A stretch of 6,449 nt of DNA. Origin: Bacteroidales bacterium. Lineage in GTDB: Bacteria; Bacteroidota; Bacteroidia; Bacteroidales; GCA-2711565. This document shows, in pieces, positions 1-6,449 of this stretch (position 1 is its first letter; each line of letters begins with the position of its first letter). The notes beneath the pieces were generated by a model. The model saw only the letters and a list, made by a program, of their open reading frames with translations, was not told where the DNA came from and did not search any database. The stretch lies in assembly GCA_029938505.1 (NCBI GenBank), contig JAOZUV010000122.1, positions 1 through 6,449 on the forward strand. The letters are read 5' to 3'. Made by a program: the position numbers and the translations under genes.

Positions 1-1071
1 TATTCTGCTATAGGCTGATCGTTGCCGCTCTGAAAGTTTAATGATCCTGAAAAGGAGAAGTAAAAATAGTGAAATAACAAAAGTACTTCCAAGAAAGCCC
101 CATTCTTCACCCACAGTGCAAAAAATAAAATCGGTGCTTTGTTCGGGTACAAAATTAAATTTTGTTTGGGTGCCATTTAAAAAACCTTTTCCAGCCAATC
201 CACCACTACCGATTGCTATTTTCGACTGATTAACATTATAACCAGCTCCTCTGGGATCGGTTTCTTTACCAATTAATACATTTATTCTCTTTTTTTGATG
301 AGGTTCTAATACATTTTCAAATGCATAATCAACACTAAAAATAAAACCTGCCCCAATAATAAAAACAAATAGTAATGAAAAAATATTTCGTTTGGATGAG
401 CCAAGAATAAATAAAATTATAGCCGTTAATGCTAGAAGACTTCCGGCAACTATAAACTTATTTATAAGTAAAGTGAGGATGAATAAAATAACGGCTCCAA
501 GACCAAATACTAAAACTTTACCTGATAATCCTTCGCGAAATAAAACCAGTAAAAATGCAATGTAAACCAATGCCGAACCGGTATCGTGTTGCAGAAGTAT
601 TAATAATGCTGGTAAAAAAATGATTACAGCTGCTTTAAAAAGCTGTTTTAATCCTAAATGTGAGACCTTTATTGATGATAAGTATTTTGCAAGTGCAAGT
701 GCTGCAGCAAATTTTGCAAATTCGGCTGGCTGTATCGCGAAACCACCAAATTGAAACCAAGATTGTGAACCTGCAATAGTTGTTCCTACTGCTAATACAG
801 CCAGTAGCGATAAAATACTAACAGCATAAAATACATAGGAAAAGGTAGAGTAAAATTTACTGTCAATAATTAGGATAATAAGTGCTAATAATACGGATGC
901 TATAATCCAGATAAATTGTTTTCCATAGCGCTGATTCATATCCAAAATATTTTGGTGTGATTCATCAAATTCAGCAGCATAAATATTAATCCACCCGAAT
1001 GTAATCATCACCAGATAAAGAAAAACTGTGAACCAGTCAATATTTTTAAATATGGATTTTCGTTCTCTCAA
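1..1071 (-). CDS. rodA: RodA, SEDS-family peptidoglycan glycosyltransferase (C-terminal part beyond the left edge)
   Basis: The minus strand is open for 357 codons from a TTG at 1071 to the window edge, so the C-terminus is missing. RodA polymerises lipid II into glycan strands in the inner membrane and works with PBP2 in the elongation (Rod) complex. Visible SEDS features are a hydrophobic multi-pass pattern, GSQSWF (101-106) followed by QPAEFAK (114-120), QHDTGSAL (161-168), DPRGAGY (272-278), [10 protein letters not shown] (282-291), PEQSTDFIF (309-317) and GEEWG (321-325). Asp272 in the DPxGxGY motif is, by family knowledge, the likely catalytic aspartate. The TTG start is chosen because it gives an N-terminus ([19 protein letters not shown]) that fits RodA just before the first membrane segment. 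An in-frame stop lies at 1093-1095 with no ATG between, and the first internal ATG (codon 22) would cut into that segment. The gene follows mrdA by 13 bases, so the two are very probably cotranscribed. Function is certain; the start is less so. Confidence 0.95.
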   Translation of the reverse strand, partial: MRERKSIFKNIDWFTVFLYLVMITFGWINIYAAEFDESHQNILDMNQRYGKQFIWIIASVLLALIILIIDSKFYSTFSYVFYAVSILSLLAVLAVGTTIAGSQSWFQFGGFAIQPAEFAKFAAALALAKYLSSIKVSHLGLKQLFKAAVIIFLPALLILLQHDTGSALVYIAFLLVLFREGLSGKVLVFGLGAVILFILTLLINKFIVAGSLLALTAIILFILGSSKRNIFSLLFVFIIGAGFIFSVDYAFENVLEPHQKKRINVLIGKETDPRGAGYNVNQSKIAIGSGGLAGKGFLNGTQTKFNFVPEQSTDFIFCTVGEEWGFLGSTFVISLFLLLLFRIIKLSERQRSAYSRI

Positions 1072-1084
1072 TGTAAACGTATTA

Positions 1085-2893
1085 TTAATTTTTTAATATT
1101 CTACCTTCATAATAGGGCGATTCAAAATCGTCTTGTAAATATTTATTAATCATCAAAGTTGCAATGGGTGCTGCCCAAAGTGAACCGAAGCCTTTATTTT
1201 CGACCAAAACAGCGATCGCAATTTTTGGGTCATCTACAGGAGCAAAAGCAATGAAAACAGAATGTGAATCTCCAAAAGGGTTTTGAGAAGATCCTGTCTT
1301 CCCACATATCTTTATACTTTTTGATTTATAATGTCTAGCAGAACCATGCTCACCCTCATAAACAAGTTCCATTCCTTTTATAACTTCTTCGATATAGTTA
1401 ACAGGAAATCCTGTTTCGATTCGATTAATATATTTTAGGTTTTTAGTTTTTTCTTTTCCTGTGGCAGTCACAATGTGAGGAGGGAAGTAATAACCTCTAT
1501 TTGCGAATATTGCAGCCACATTTGCTAATTGTAATGGAGTCATTTCAATCTCTCCTTGGCCAACTGAAAGAGAGCGTGTTGTAGTAGCCCTCCAACCTCT
1601 TTTTCCATAATACTTATCGAAATAAGTATAATCTGGTAGATTTCCGTTTCTTTGTCTCATTAAATCAGAGGGTAAACGTTTTCCAATTCCAAATTTCATA
1701 ACCTCCGAACGCCAATGTCCGTATGCGTCCTGAATAGTTTCAAATTTTTCTTGTTCAAGAATTGATTTATATACTTTCCAAAAATAGGGGTTACAAGATT
1801 GTTCAATGGCATGTTCCATATCTAGGGGAGAAGCGTGGTCATGACTACATACAATAGGGTATGAAACCGTTCCTTGGCAAGAATGTTTTGTATAAGGATG
1901 CAAAACTCCTTCATTCAATCCAATTACAGCATCGATAGGCTTAAATGTTGATCCAGGAGGATATTGAGCCATAATTGCACGATTAAAAAGAGGCTCTAAA
2001 CTATCACTACTTAACTTTGAAAATTTTTTATTACGAATTCGGCCAATTAATAAATTTGGGTCGTAAGTGGGACTAGAGACAAGACTTAAAATTTCACCTG
2101 ATTTAGGTTCGATGGCAACGATACTTCCTTTTTTCCCTTGCATTAATAATTCGCCATAGGCTTGCAATTTCGAACTTATTGAAATGTGTAGGTCATTTCC
2201 AGAAACAGCAACAGTATCATATTTTCCATCCTGAAAACTTCCTTTTTCACGATTAAAAACATCTACCATTTTTACTTCTAAGCCCTTTTCACCTCTTAAT
2301 TCTTTTTCGTAAGAATATTCAATCCCACTTTTCCCAATATAGTCTCCAATGGTGTAATAGGTGTCCTTTTTTAAATTGTTTTGATTAACCTCTCCAACAT
2401 AACCTAAAAGATGCGCAGCTATTGTTTGGGGATATTTTCGTAAAGTACGTGCCTGAACAAAGAAGCCCGGAAATTTATAAAGTTGCTCCTCCAGATAACC
2501 ATAGTCTTCCTTAGATATTTGTTTCAAAAAAACACTTGGTTTGTGATAAGAATATTTTTTTGCCTTTTCTAAACTTTCATTAAAATTCTCCCGACTAATT
2601 TTTAATAGCTTGCACAAAAGGCTAGTATCAATTATTCCAACTTGACGTGGTGTAACTAATAAATCATAGGAGGCTTCGTTGTAGATTAATAGTATTCCAT
2701 CTCTATCGTATACCAAGCCACGGGCTGGATATTGAGTGATATATCGGAGTACATTATTTTGCGCCGAAAGTTTATAATCGTTATCGATGACTTGTAAAAA
2801 AAATAATCGAACTAAGTAAACAATCCCAATGACAATAAATATTGCCTGAATAATGTATTTTCTTGAGCTGAATTTTGCTTGTTTCGAATGCAC
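1085..2893 (-). CDS. mrdA: Penicillin-binding protein 2, elongation-specific peptidoglycan D,D-transpeptidase
   Basis: This 602-residue class B PBP crosslinks peptide stems during side-wall growth as the partner of RodA. It has a short basic N-terminal tail, one membrane anchor (about 13-34), a periplasmic dimerisation/pedestal region beginning around the ARG motif (57-59), and a C-terminal transpeptidase domain. All three catalytic motifs are present: SxxK as STFK (Ser315 nucleophile, Lys318), SxN as SCN (366-368), and KTG (532-534) followed by SSQNP. Many homologues have T rather than S directly after KTG; this is conservative. The start is GTG at 2893. No ATG occurs between it and the upstream in-frame stop at 2915-2917, and the tail length before the anchor suits PBP2. 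Length is normal for the family. It is the first gene of a two-gene operon with rodA and is divergent from the LuxE-like gene. Because mreC/mreD do not lie directly upstream, transcription probably begins in the 2894-3013 gap. Confidence 0.97.
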   Translation of the reverse strand: MHSKQAKFSSRKYIIQAIFIVIGIVYLVRLFFLQVIDNDYKLSAQNNVLRYITQYPARGLVYDRDGILLIYNEASYDLLVTPRQVGIIDTSLLCKLLKISRENFNESLEKAKKYSYHKPSVFLKQISKEDYGYLEEQLYKFPGFFVQARTLRKYPQTIAAHLLGYVGEVNQNNLKKDTYYTIGDYIGKSGIEYSYEKELRGEKGLEVKMVDVFNREKGSFQDGKYDTVAVSGNDLHISISSKLQAYGELLMQGKKGSIVAIEPKSGEILSLVSSPTYDPNLLIGRIRNKKFSKLSSDSLEPLFNRAIMAQYPPGSTFKPIDAVIGLNEGVLHPYTKHSCQGTVSYPIVCSHDHASPLDMEHAIEQSCNPYFWKVYKSILEQEKFETIQDAYGHWRSEVMKFGIGKRLPSDLMRQRNGNLPDYTYFDKYYGKRGWRATTTRSLSVGQGEIEMTPLQLANVAAIFANRGYYFPPHIVTATGKEKTKNLKYINRIETGFPVNYIEEVIKGMELVYEGEHGSARHYKSKSIKICGKTGSSQNPFGDSHSVFIAFAPVDDPKIAIAVLVENKGFGSLWAAPIATLMINKYLQDDFESPYYEGRILKN

Positions 2894-3013
2894 TAAAATC
2901 TTCGTTTTTAAGAATTAAGATAATGAATCAGGTAATTTTTATACTCACCCTATTTTGTAATGTATAAAAATACAAATTTATAATACGATACAATTAATTA
3001 AATTTGTGTAATT
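2894..3013. promoter_or_regulatory. Divergent promoter region between mrdA and the LuxE-like gene
   Basis: This AT-rich 120-base gap separates two genes that start in opposite directions, so it should hold both promoters. Two perfect matches to the Bacteroidota -7 consensus TAnnTTTG are visible, both reading TAAATTTG: one on the minus strand at 2980-2973 facing mrdA and one on the plus strand at 2999-3006 facing the LuxE-like gene. The mrdA box predicts a leader of roughly 75 bases. The plus-strand box predicts a start within a few bases of the ATG at 3014, meaning a nearly leaderless message. No clear TTG -33 element is at the usual distance for either box. A sigma70-like TATAAT (2979-2984) also lies in the gap, so the exact start points are inferred. 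Confidence 0.5.
2972..3007. repeat. 9-bp inverted repeat spanning the divergent promoters
   Basis: ACAAATTTA at 2972-2980 is the exact reverse complement of TAAATTTGT at 2999-3007, with an 18-base spacer. Each arm contains the -7 box of one of the two divergent promoters. The symmetry may simply come from two facing-away copies of the same promoter element, or it may be a binding site for a dimeric regulator. The sequence alone cannot separate these. The arms are AT-rich, so chance contributes. Confidence 0.5.
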
Positions 3014-4006
3014 ATGAGGAAACTTGAAAGTCTTTCGGAGCAAATTTTTCAAATTAATGATAAAAAATCATTTCATAAAATTGCCTTGGAAGTTTTTCAA
3101 ATTCAATCTAAACATAATTTGGTTTATAAAGAGTACTTAAAAGTTTTAAATATTAATGTTGAGAAAATTAAATTAATTGAAGATATCCCATTCTTACCGA
3201 TAGCATTTTTTAAAAACCGAAAGGTTATTTTAGAGGGTATGGATTCAGAGATTGTTTTTAGTAGTAGTGGAACAACCGGGATGATCCCAAGTCAGCATTT
3301 TGTAGCCGAAACAAAAATTTATGGAGAGAGTTTTTTAAAGGGATTTCAGCACTTTTTTGGATCGATTAGGAATTACTGTATTTTAGCTCTGCTTCCTTCT
3401 TATATGGAACGTAAAGGCTCGAGTTTGATATATATGACTGAACAACTGATTCGGTTATCATATAATAGAAATAGTGGTTTTTTCTTAAATAATTTAGGTG
3501 AATTGGTAGAGGTTTTACATTCGCCTGAATTGAAAAATAAGAAAGTTATTTTGTTAGGGGTTACTTACGCTTTGCTTGATTTGGCTGAAAATTATTATAT
3601 AGATAAGCCCGATTTAATTGTTATGGAAACAGGAGGGATGAAAGGAAAGCGTAAAGAAATGGTAAGAGAAGAATTGCATCGATTTTTGAGTGAGAAATTT
3701 GGTGTAAAACAAATTTATTCGGAGTATGGAATGACTGAATTACTCTCACAGGCCTATTCTTTTGGACAAGGGATTTTTCAAACTCCACCCTGGATGAAAA
3801 TACTTATTCGTGATGCGAATGATCCTTTTAGTTTATTAGCCGATGAGCAAAGTGGTGGGATAAATATTATTGATTTAGCCAATATACATAGCTGCTCTTT
3901 TATTATGACTCAAGATTTAGGAAAAAAATATAAAGATGATTCTTTTGAAGTGTTGGGGCGTTTTGATTCAAGTGATGTGAGGGGCTGCAATTTACTAGTT
4001 CAATAA
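3014..4006 (+). CDS. LuxE/PaaK-like acyl-protein synthetase (ANL-type acyl-activating protein), stand-alone
   Basis: This 330-residue protein resembles the LuxE acyl-protein synthetase family, which activates a carboxylic acid as an acyl-adenylate. In bioluminescent bacteria LuxE then passes the acyl group to the LuxC reductase. ANL-superfamily signatures are visible: the phosphate-binding SSSGTTG (83-89), METGGMKGKRKE (204-215), the adenylate-site motif YSEYGMTE (235-242), QDLG (300-303), and the hinge-like GRFDSSDVRG (315-324). The protein ends six residues after this hinge, so it lacks the large C-terminal lid domain of classical acyl-CoA synthetases, as LuxE does. Cys325 near the C-terminus might serve as an acyl acceptor like the near-terminal cysteine of Vibrio LuxE, but this alignment is a guess. 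No luxC, luxD, acyl carrier protein or partner is in the window, so substrate and acceptor are unknown. The ATG at 3014 is well supported. The family is confident; the physiological role is not known. Confidence 0.85.
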   Translation: MRKLESLSEQIFQINDKKSFHKIALEVFQIQSKHNLVYKEYLKVLNINVEKIKLIEDIPFLPIAFFKNRKVILEGMDSEIVFSSSGTTGMIPSQHFVAETKIYGESFLKGFQHFFGSIRNYCILALLPSYMERKGSSLIYMTEQLIRLSYNRNSGFFLNNLGELVEVLHSPELKNKKVILLGVTYALLDLAENYYIDKPDLIVMETGGMKGKRKEMVREELHRFLSEKFGVKQIYSEYGMTELLSQAYSFGQGIFQTPPWMKILIRDANDPFSLLADEQSGGINIIDLANIHSCSFIMTQDLGKKYKDDSFEVLGRFDSSDVRGCNLLVQ

Positions 4007-4013
4007 TTAGTTT

Positions 4014-4448
4014 TTATTTAGTTCTTGAATGTTTTTTTAAAGCAAAATTTAAAATTTTCTGATGATCAAATGCTAAAGTGGGTAGATCATCAATATCAAA
4101 CCATTCTGCTTTTAAAGCATCATCGCCAGCCATAGCTTTTTCTTTACTTCTAATGATTCCCCAAAATACAATAGAAACTGTATGTCCTCTTGGGTCACGA
4201 CCCGGATCACCAAAAGTTTGGAGTTGTTTTAAACTCACATTTTTTAAACCTGTTTCTTCAACTAATTCACGATAAGCAGCTTTGTCCAATGGCTCATTTT
4301 CATCCACAAATCCTCCAGGGAAAGCCCATGAATTTTTAAAAGGTTCATTTTTGCGCTCTATAAGTAAAACTTGTGCGGGATTATTTAGTCTGAAAACAAT
4401 CATGTCTACAGTTACTGCTGGTCGCGGATATTGATAGCTAAAATTCAT
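4014..4448 (-). CDS. NUDIX hydrolase, ADP-ribose pyrophosphatase-like
   Basis: This 144-residue single-domain NUDIX protein hydrolyses a nucleoside diphosphate linked to another moiety. The NUDIX box is perfect (GX5EX7REUXEEXGU) at residues 46-68, from GFVDENE through RELVEETGL. Its glutamates coordinate the catalytic Mg2+. The following segment with GDPGRDPRGH (80-89) is typical of ADP-ribose pyrophosphatases and of the NUDIX domain of the NAD regulator NrtR. There is no C-terminal winged helix here, so it is an enzyme rather than NrtR. ADP-ribose is the best substrate guess; an oxidised nucleotide cannot be excluded. An in-frame TTG at 4451 directly precedes the ATG at 4448; the ATG is preferred. 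The gene converges on the LuxE-like gene with 7 bases between stops, and a terminator-like hairpin lies 23 bases upstream of its start, which is unusual. Confidence 0.92.
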   Translation of the reverse strand: MNFSYQYPRPAVTVDMIVFRLNNPAQVLLIERKNEPFKNSWAFPGGFVDENEPLDKAAYRELVEETGLKNVSLKQLQTFGDPGRDPRGHTVSIVFWGIIRSKEKAMAGDDALKAEWFDIDDLPTLAFDHQKILNFALKKHSRTK

Positions 4449-4785
4449 CAACTAAAAATACGATTAAAAAGAAAAAAGTCCTCACTAATGGAGGACTTTT
4501 TTACACCAAATATTTAACTAACATAAATTTTTCAATCATAAAACCCGTATATATTTATTTCATGATTTACTTAACAATCATTTATACAAACCACAAAAAT
4601 TTAATTTCTTCGATAATATTTAAATTTTAGGACAATTGACTTGTATGCTTTTTTTGTTCAATGCTGAAAATATATTATCATAATCTGTGCCAAATTTTTA
4701 AATCGCAGTAAATCATGTAATTATAAATTGTGTTTTGCAATAAAAGTGTTCGTTTTTTTTAGGAGATGTACAAGATTGGACAGTC
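4449..4785. other. AT-rich non-coding gap between the NUDIX gene and rsmI
   Basis: These 337 bases contain no credible coding region on either strand; the short open frames are interrupted and have no recognisable product. No tRNA, known riboswitch or tandem repeat was recognised. The only strong structure is the hairpin at 4472-4502. The gap should hold the NUDIX promoter, but no perfect TAnnTTTG box was found facing it. The stretch could be a long rsmI 3' untranslated region or hold a small RNA ending at the hairpin; both are inference. Confidence 0.6.
4472..4502. terminator. Bidirectional rho-independent terminator
   Basis: A perfect 12-bp inverted repeat, AAAAAAGTCCTC (4472-4483) and GAGGACTTTTTT (4491-4502), flanks a 7-base loop. 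This gives a GTCCTC/GAGGAC core with a T6 tract on the 3' side in either direction, so it can terminate transcripts on both strands. On the plus strand it is the first strong terminator after the LuxE-like gene. On the minus strand it is the first after rsmI and lies directly before the NUDIX start. Confidence 0.85.
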
Positions 4786-5457
4786 TTATTTTTGTCCTTC
4801 AACAATGATTACAATTTCACCTTTTATGGTTTTGCTAGAAAAATATTGAATGATTTCAGGGAAAGTTCCTCTTATTGTTTCTTCATGAATTTTGGTCAAT
4901 TCTCGACAAACACATGCTTTTCTTTCTTCGCCAAAAAGTTCTTTAAATTGCCCCAGAGTTTTTAAAAGACGATGTGGAGATTCATAAAAAATCATAGTAT
5001 ATTTTTGGTCAACCAAAGAATTTAATTTTGTATTTCGTCCTTTTTTAGCAGGTAAAAATCCTTCAAAAATAAAATGATCGGCAGGTAAACCAGAGTTAAC
5101 CAAAGCAGGTACAAAGGCCGTTGCTCCAGGAAGACATTCTACTTCTATGTCATTGGCAATGCATTCACGAACTAATAAATAGCCAGGATCAGATATGGCG
5201 GGAGTTCCTGCATCTGTAACTAGCGCTATTGTTTCCCCAGCTAAAATTCGATCAACAAAATTAGAGGCTGCTTTATGTTCATTGAATTGATGATAAGAGC
5301 TTAGTTTATTCTTAATCTCAAAATGTTTTAAAAGAATGCCTGTTTTGCGTGTATCTTCAGCAAGGATAGTGTTTGCCTCTTTCAAAATACGAATGGCTCG
5401 AAGTGTAATATCTTCAAGATTTCCGATAGGAGTTGGGACTAAAAATAATTTTGACAT
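4786..5457 (-). CDS. rsmI: 16S rRNA (cytidine1402-2'-O)-methyltransferase
   Basis: RsmI uses S-adenosylmethionine to methylate the 2'-OH of C1402 in the decoding centre of 16S rRNA, acting on 30S subunits in the cytoplasm. The 223-residue protein belongs to the tetrapyrrole-methylase fold family and carries the RsmI signatures: PTPIGNLEDITLRA (8-21), AEDTRKT (34-40), LVTDAGTPAISDPGY (79-93), PGATAFVPAL (110-119), SGLP (122-125), FEGFLPAKKG (131-140) and YESPHRLL (158-165). E. coli RsmI is about 60 residues longer at its C-terminus; this short form ends just after the core domain (GEIVIIVEG, 213-221) and is not a truncation by frameshift. The ATG at 5457 places the conserved core immediately at the N-terminus. 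It is divergent from tdk across a 147-base gap. Confidence 0.96.
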   Translation of the reverse strand: MSKLFLVPTPIGNLEDITLRAIRILKEANTILAEDTRKTGILLKHFEIKNKLSSYHQFNEHKAASNFVDRILAGETIALVTDAGTPAISDPGYLLVRECIANDIEVECLPGATAFVPALVNSGLPADHFIFEGFLPAKKGRNTKLNSLVDQKYTMIFYESPHRLLKTLGQFKELFGEERKACVCRELTKIHEETIRGTFPEIIQYFSSKTIKGEIVIIVEGQK

Positions 5458-5471
5458 TAATAATTTTTATA

Positions 5472-5479
5472 CAAACTTA
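5472..5479 (-). promoter_or_regulatory. Putative -7 box of the rsmI promoter
   Basis: The minus strand reads TAAGTTTG here, an exact match to the Bacteroidota TAnnTTTG element, 14 bases before the rsmI ATG. This predicts a leader of only about ten bases. No TTG -33 element was seen at standard spacing, so confidence is moderate. Confidence 0.45.
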
Positions 5480-5604
5480 TAAAAATAATTTACGTTAGTT
5501 CTTTTTTCTTTGTGAATAAACTCTTTCATCTTTTTGATAAAACCTTAATATTTGAAATCTTTCTAGCGTCAAATTTTATTATCTTAGCATATCAATTTTA
5601 AAAA

Positions 5605-6177
5605 ATGTTTCTAGAAAAAACCTCACATTCGTCTAAACGTCATGGTTATATTGAAGTAATCTGTGGATCAATGTTTTCGGGTAAAACAGAAGAGTTAATT
5701 CGTCGTTTAAATCGTGCAAAAATTGCTAAGCAAAAAGTTGAGATTTTTAAACCTGAAGTAGATACACGCTATGCTGAGGATGGTGTTGTATCTCATGATG
5801 AAAACGCGGTTCACTGTACACCAGTGCAAACAGCTTCTCAAATTTTACTTTATGATATTGATGCTGATGTTGTGGGTATTGATGAGGCTCAATTTTTTGA
5901 TATGGAATTGGTCTCGGTTTGCAATGAATTAGCCAATCGTGGCTTTCGTGTTATTGTTGCAGGTTTAGATATGGATTTTAAAGGTGTTCCTTTTGGTCCA
6001 ATGCCAGGCATCATGGCCAGTGCTGAGTATGTTACAAAAGTTCATGCTATTTGTATGAAGTGTGGTAATTTGGCTCAATTCTCACATCGATTTATTAAAG
6101 ATGATAGTTTGGTTGTTTTAGGTGAAACAGAAAGTTATGAACCTTTATGCCGAGCTTGTTATAATGAGGCTCAATAA
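5605..6177 (+). CDS. tdk: Thymidine kinase, type II (zinc-containing, tetrameric class)
   Basis: This cytoplasmic salvage enzyme phosphorylates thymidine to dTMP with ATP. The 190-residue protein has the type II TK layout: P-loop [10 protein letters not shown] (21-30), the DEAQFF motif (93-98) with Glu94 as the likely catalytic base, [16 protein letters not shown] (119-134), and a zinc-binding lasso with Cys150-x2-Cys153 and Cys182-x2-Cys185. Tyr178 in the ESYEPLC segment probably contacts thymidine. All key residues are present and the length is normal. The ATG at 5605 follows an A-rich tract (TTTTAAAAAATG) of the kind Bacteroidota use instead of a Shine-Dalgarno site. An imperfect -7-like TATCTTAG lies at 5580-5587, without a well-spaced TTG. 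The gene is divergent from rsmI, and 62 bases separate it from the downstream lipoprotein gene, so read-through into that gene is possible. Confidence 0.97.
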   Translation: MFLEKTSHSSKRHGYIEVICGSMFSGKTEELIRRLNRAKIAKQKVEIFKPEVDTRYAEDGVVSHDENAVHCTPVQTASQILLYDIDADVVGIDEAQFFDMELVSVCNELANRGFRVIVAGLDMDFKGVPFGPMPGIMASAEYVTKVHAICMKCGNLAQFSHRFIKDDSLVVLGETESYEPLCRACYNEAQ

Positions 6178-6248
6178 AATCTTAGGTCTCAATTCCTTCT
6201 ATTATTCTCCATTATTTAGTAATATTGCAGGCTAATAATATGTTTACT

Positions 6249-6449
6249 ATGAAAAGATTACTTATTGCATTCGTTTTGCTTACAGTTATTGTATTACATT
6301 CTTGTAATACAACTCCCAAATCTAATGAGGGAACCACGATTGAGATTTCAACAAACTATGGAGATATTGTGTTGAAATTATATGATGAAACCCCATTGCA
6401 TCGAGATAATTTTATAAAATTAATTAATGAAGATTGGTTTGATAATTCT
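6249..6449 (+). CDS. Cyclophilin-type peptidyl-prolyl cis-trans isomerase, lipoprotein (C-terminal part beyond the right edge)
   Basis: The frame is open to the window edge, giving the first 67 residues. It begins MKRLL, then a hydrophobic stretch and the lipobox LHSC with Cys19, so it should be a lipidated protein anchored to a cell-envelope membrane. After a short linker, the start of a cyclophilin domain follows (EISTNYGDIVLKLYDE and HRDNFIKL). This matches small Bacteroidota cyclophilins that isomerise Xaa-Pro bonds during periplasmic folding. Active-site residues lie beyond the edge and cannot be checked. An in-frame ATG at 6240 would add three residues (MFT); 6249 is preferred because it gives a classic MKR signal peptide. 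An imperfect -7-like TAATATTG lies just upstream (6219-6226), so an own promoter or cotranscription with tdk are both possible. Confidence 0.88.
   Translation, partial: MKRLLIAFVLLTVIVLHSCNTTPKSNEGTTIEISTNYGDIVLKLYDETPLHRDNFIKLINEDWFDNS

Noticed and set aside
41..229. A 62-codon plus-strand open frame.
   Set aside because: It lies antisense within rodA, whose reading frame carries clear SEDS motifs across the same bases.
3014..4006. A bioluminescence (lux) operon.
   Set aside because: Only a LuxE-like gene is present; luxA, luxB, luxC and luxD are absent, and LuxE-like proteins occur in many non-luminous bacteria.
3996..4034. A TTCAA/TTGAA pair near the LuxE-like stop followed by a T tract, as a terminator for the convergent genes.
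   Set aside because: The 5-bp AT-rich stem with a loop of about 20 bases is too weak to be credible.
4078..4275. A 65-codon plus-strand open frame.
   Set aside because: It is antisense to the NUDIX box region of the NUDIX hydrolase gene, and its translation resembles no known protein.
4677..4693. A sigma54-like site on the minus strand (TTGGCAC followed by ATGAT) in the rsmI/NUDIX gap.
   Set aside because: The -24 half is good, but the nearly invariant GC of the -12 element reads GA, and no activator site or target gene supports it.
4778..4797. A GGACA/TGTCC inverted repeat across the rsmI stop codon as an rsmI terminator.
   Set aside because: The stem is only 5 bp with a 10-base loop and has no T tract on the minus-strand 3' side.
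5546..5587. TAATATTTG and TATCTTAG as tdk promoter boxes.
   Set aside because: The first has one extra base relative to TAnnTTTG, the second has a mismatch, and neither has a TTG at proper spacing. Too weak for a separate call.

Overview
The window reads as chromosomal DNA from an AT-rich member of the Bacteroidota, probably the Bacteroidales/Marinilabiliales side of the phylum. The evidence is roughly two-thirds A+T, Bacteroidota-style -7 boxes (TAnnTTTG) upstream of several genes, A-rich rather than Shine-Dalgarno start regions, and protein sequences that look like that phylum's RodA, PBP2, LuxE-like and NUDIX families. The species cannot be named from sequence alone. It is an ordinary core-genome neighbourhood: no mobile element, CRISPR array, tRNA, rRNA or phage gene was seen.

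Region 1 (1-2893, minus strand) is a two-gene cell-elongation operon. mrdA (PBP2, peptidoglycan transpeptidase) is followed after 13 bases by rodA (SEDS glycosyltransferase), which runs off the left edge. Together these are the synthase pair of the Rod complex. Both genes appear to start at non-ATG codons (GTG and TTG). mreBCD, which often precedes this pair in Bacteroidota, is not upstream here.

Region 2 (2894-4502) starts with a 120-base divergent promoter region containing a 9-bp inverted repeat whose arms each hold a perfect TAnnTTTG box. It drives mrdA leftward and a stand-alone LuxE/PaaK-like acyl-activating protein rightward. The LuxE-like gene converges on a NUDIX hydrolase gene (minus strand) with only 7 bases between their stop codons and no terminator there. 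The first strong terminator-like hairpin, a perfect 12-bp stem, lies beyond the NUDIX start.

Region 3 (4503-6449) holds an AT-rich non-coding gap, then rsmI (16S rRNA C1402 2'-O-methyltransferase, minus strand). Divergent from it are tdk (zinc-containing type II thymidine kinase) and the first part of a lipoprotein cyclophilin-type peptidyl-prolyl isomerase, cut by the right edge.

I found no convincing undescribed multi-gene system. The points most worth a second look are the divergent palindromic promoter, the LuxE-like gene without luxC/luxD, the probable antisense overlap at the luxE-like/NUDIX convergence, the terminator placed just before the NUDIX start, and the consecutive non-ATG starts of mrdA and rodA.
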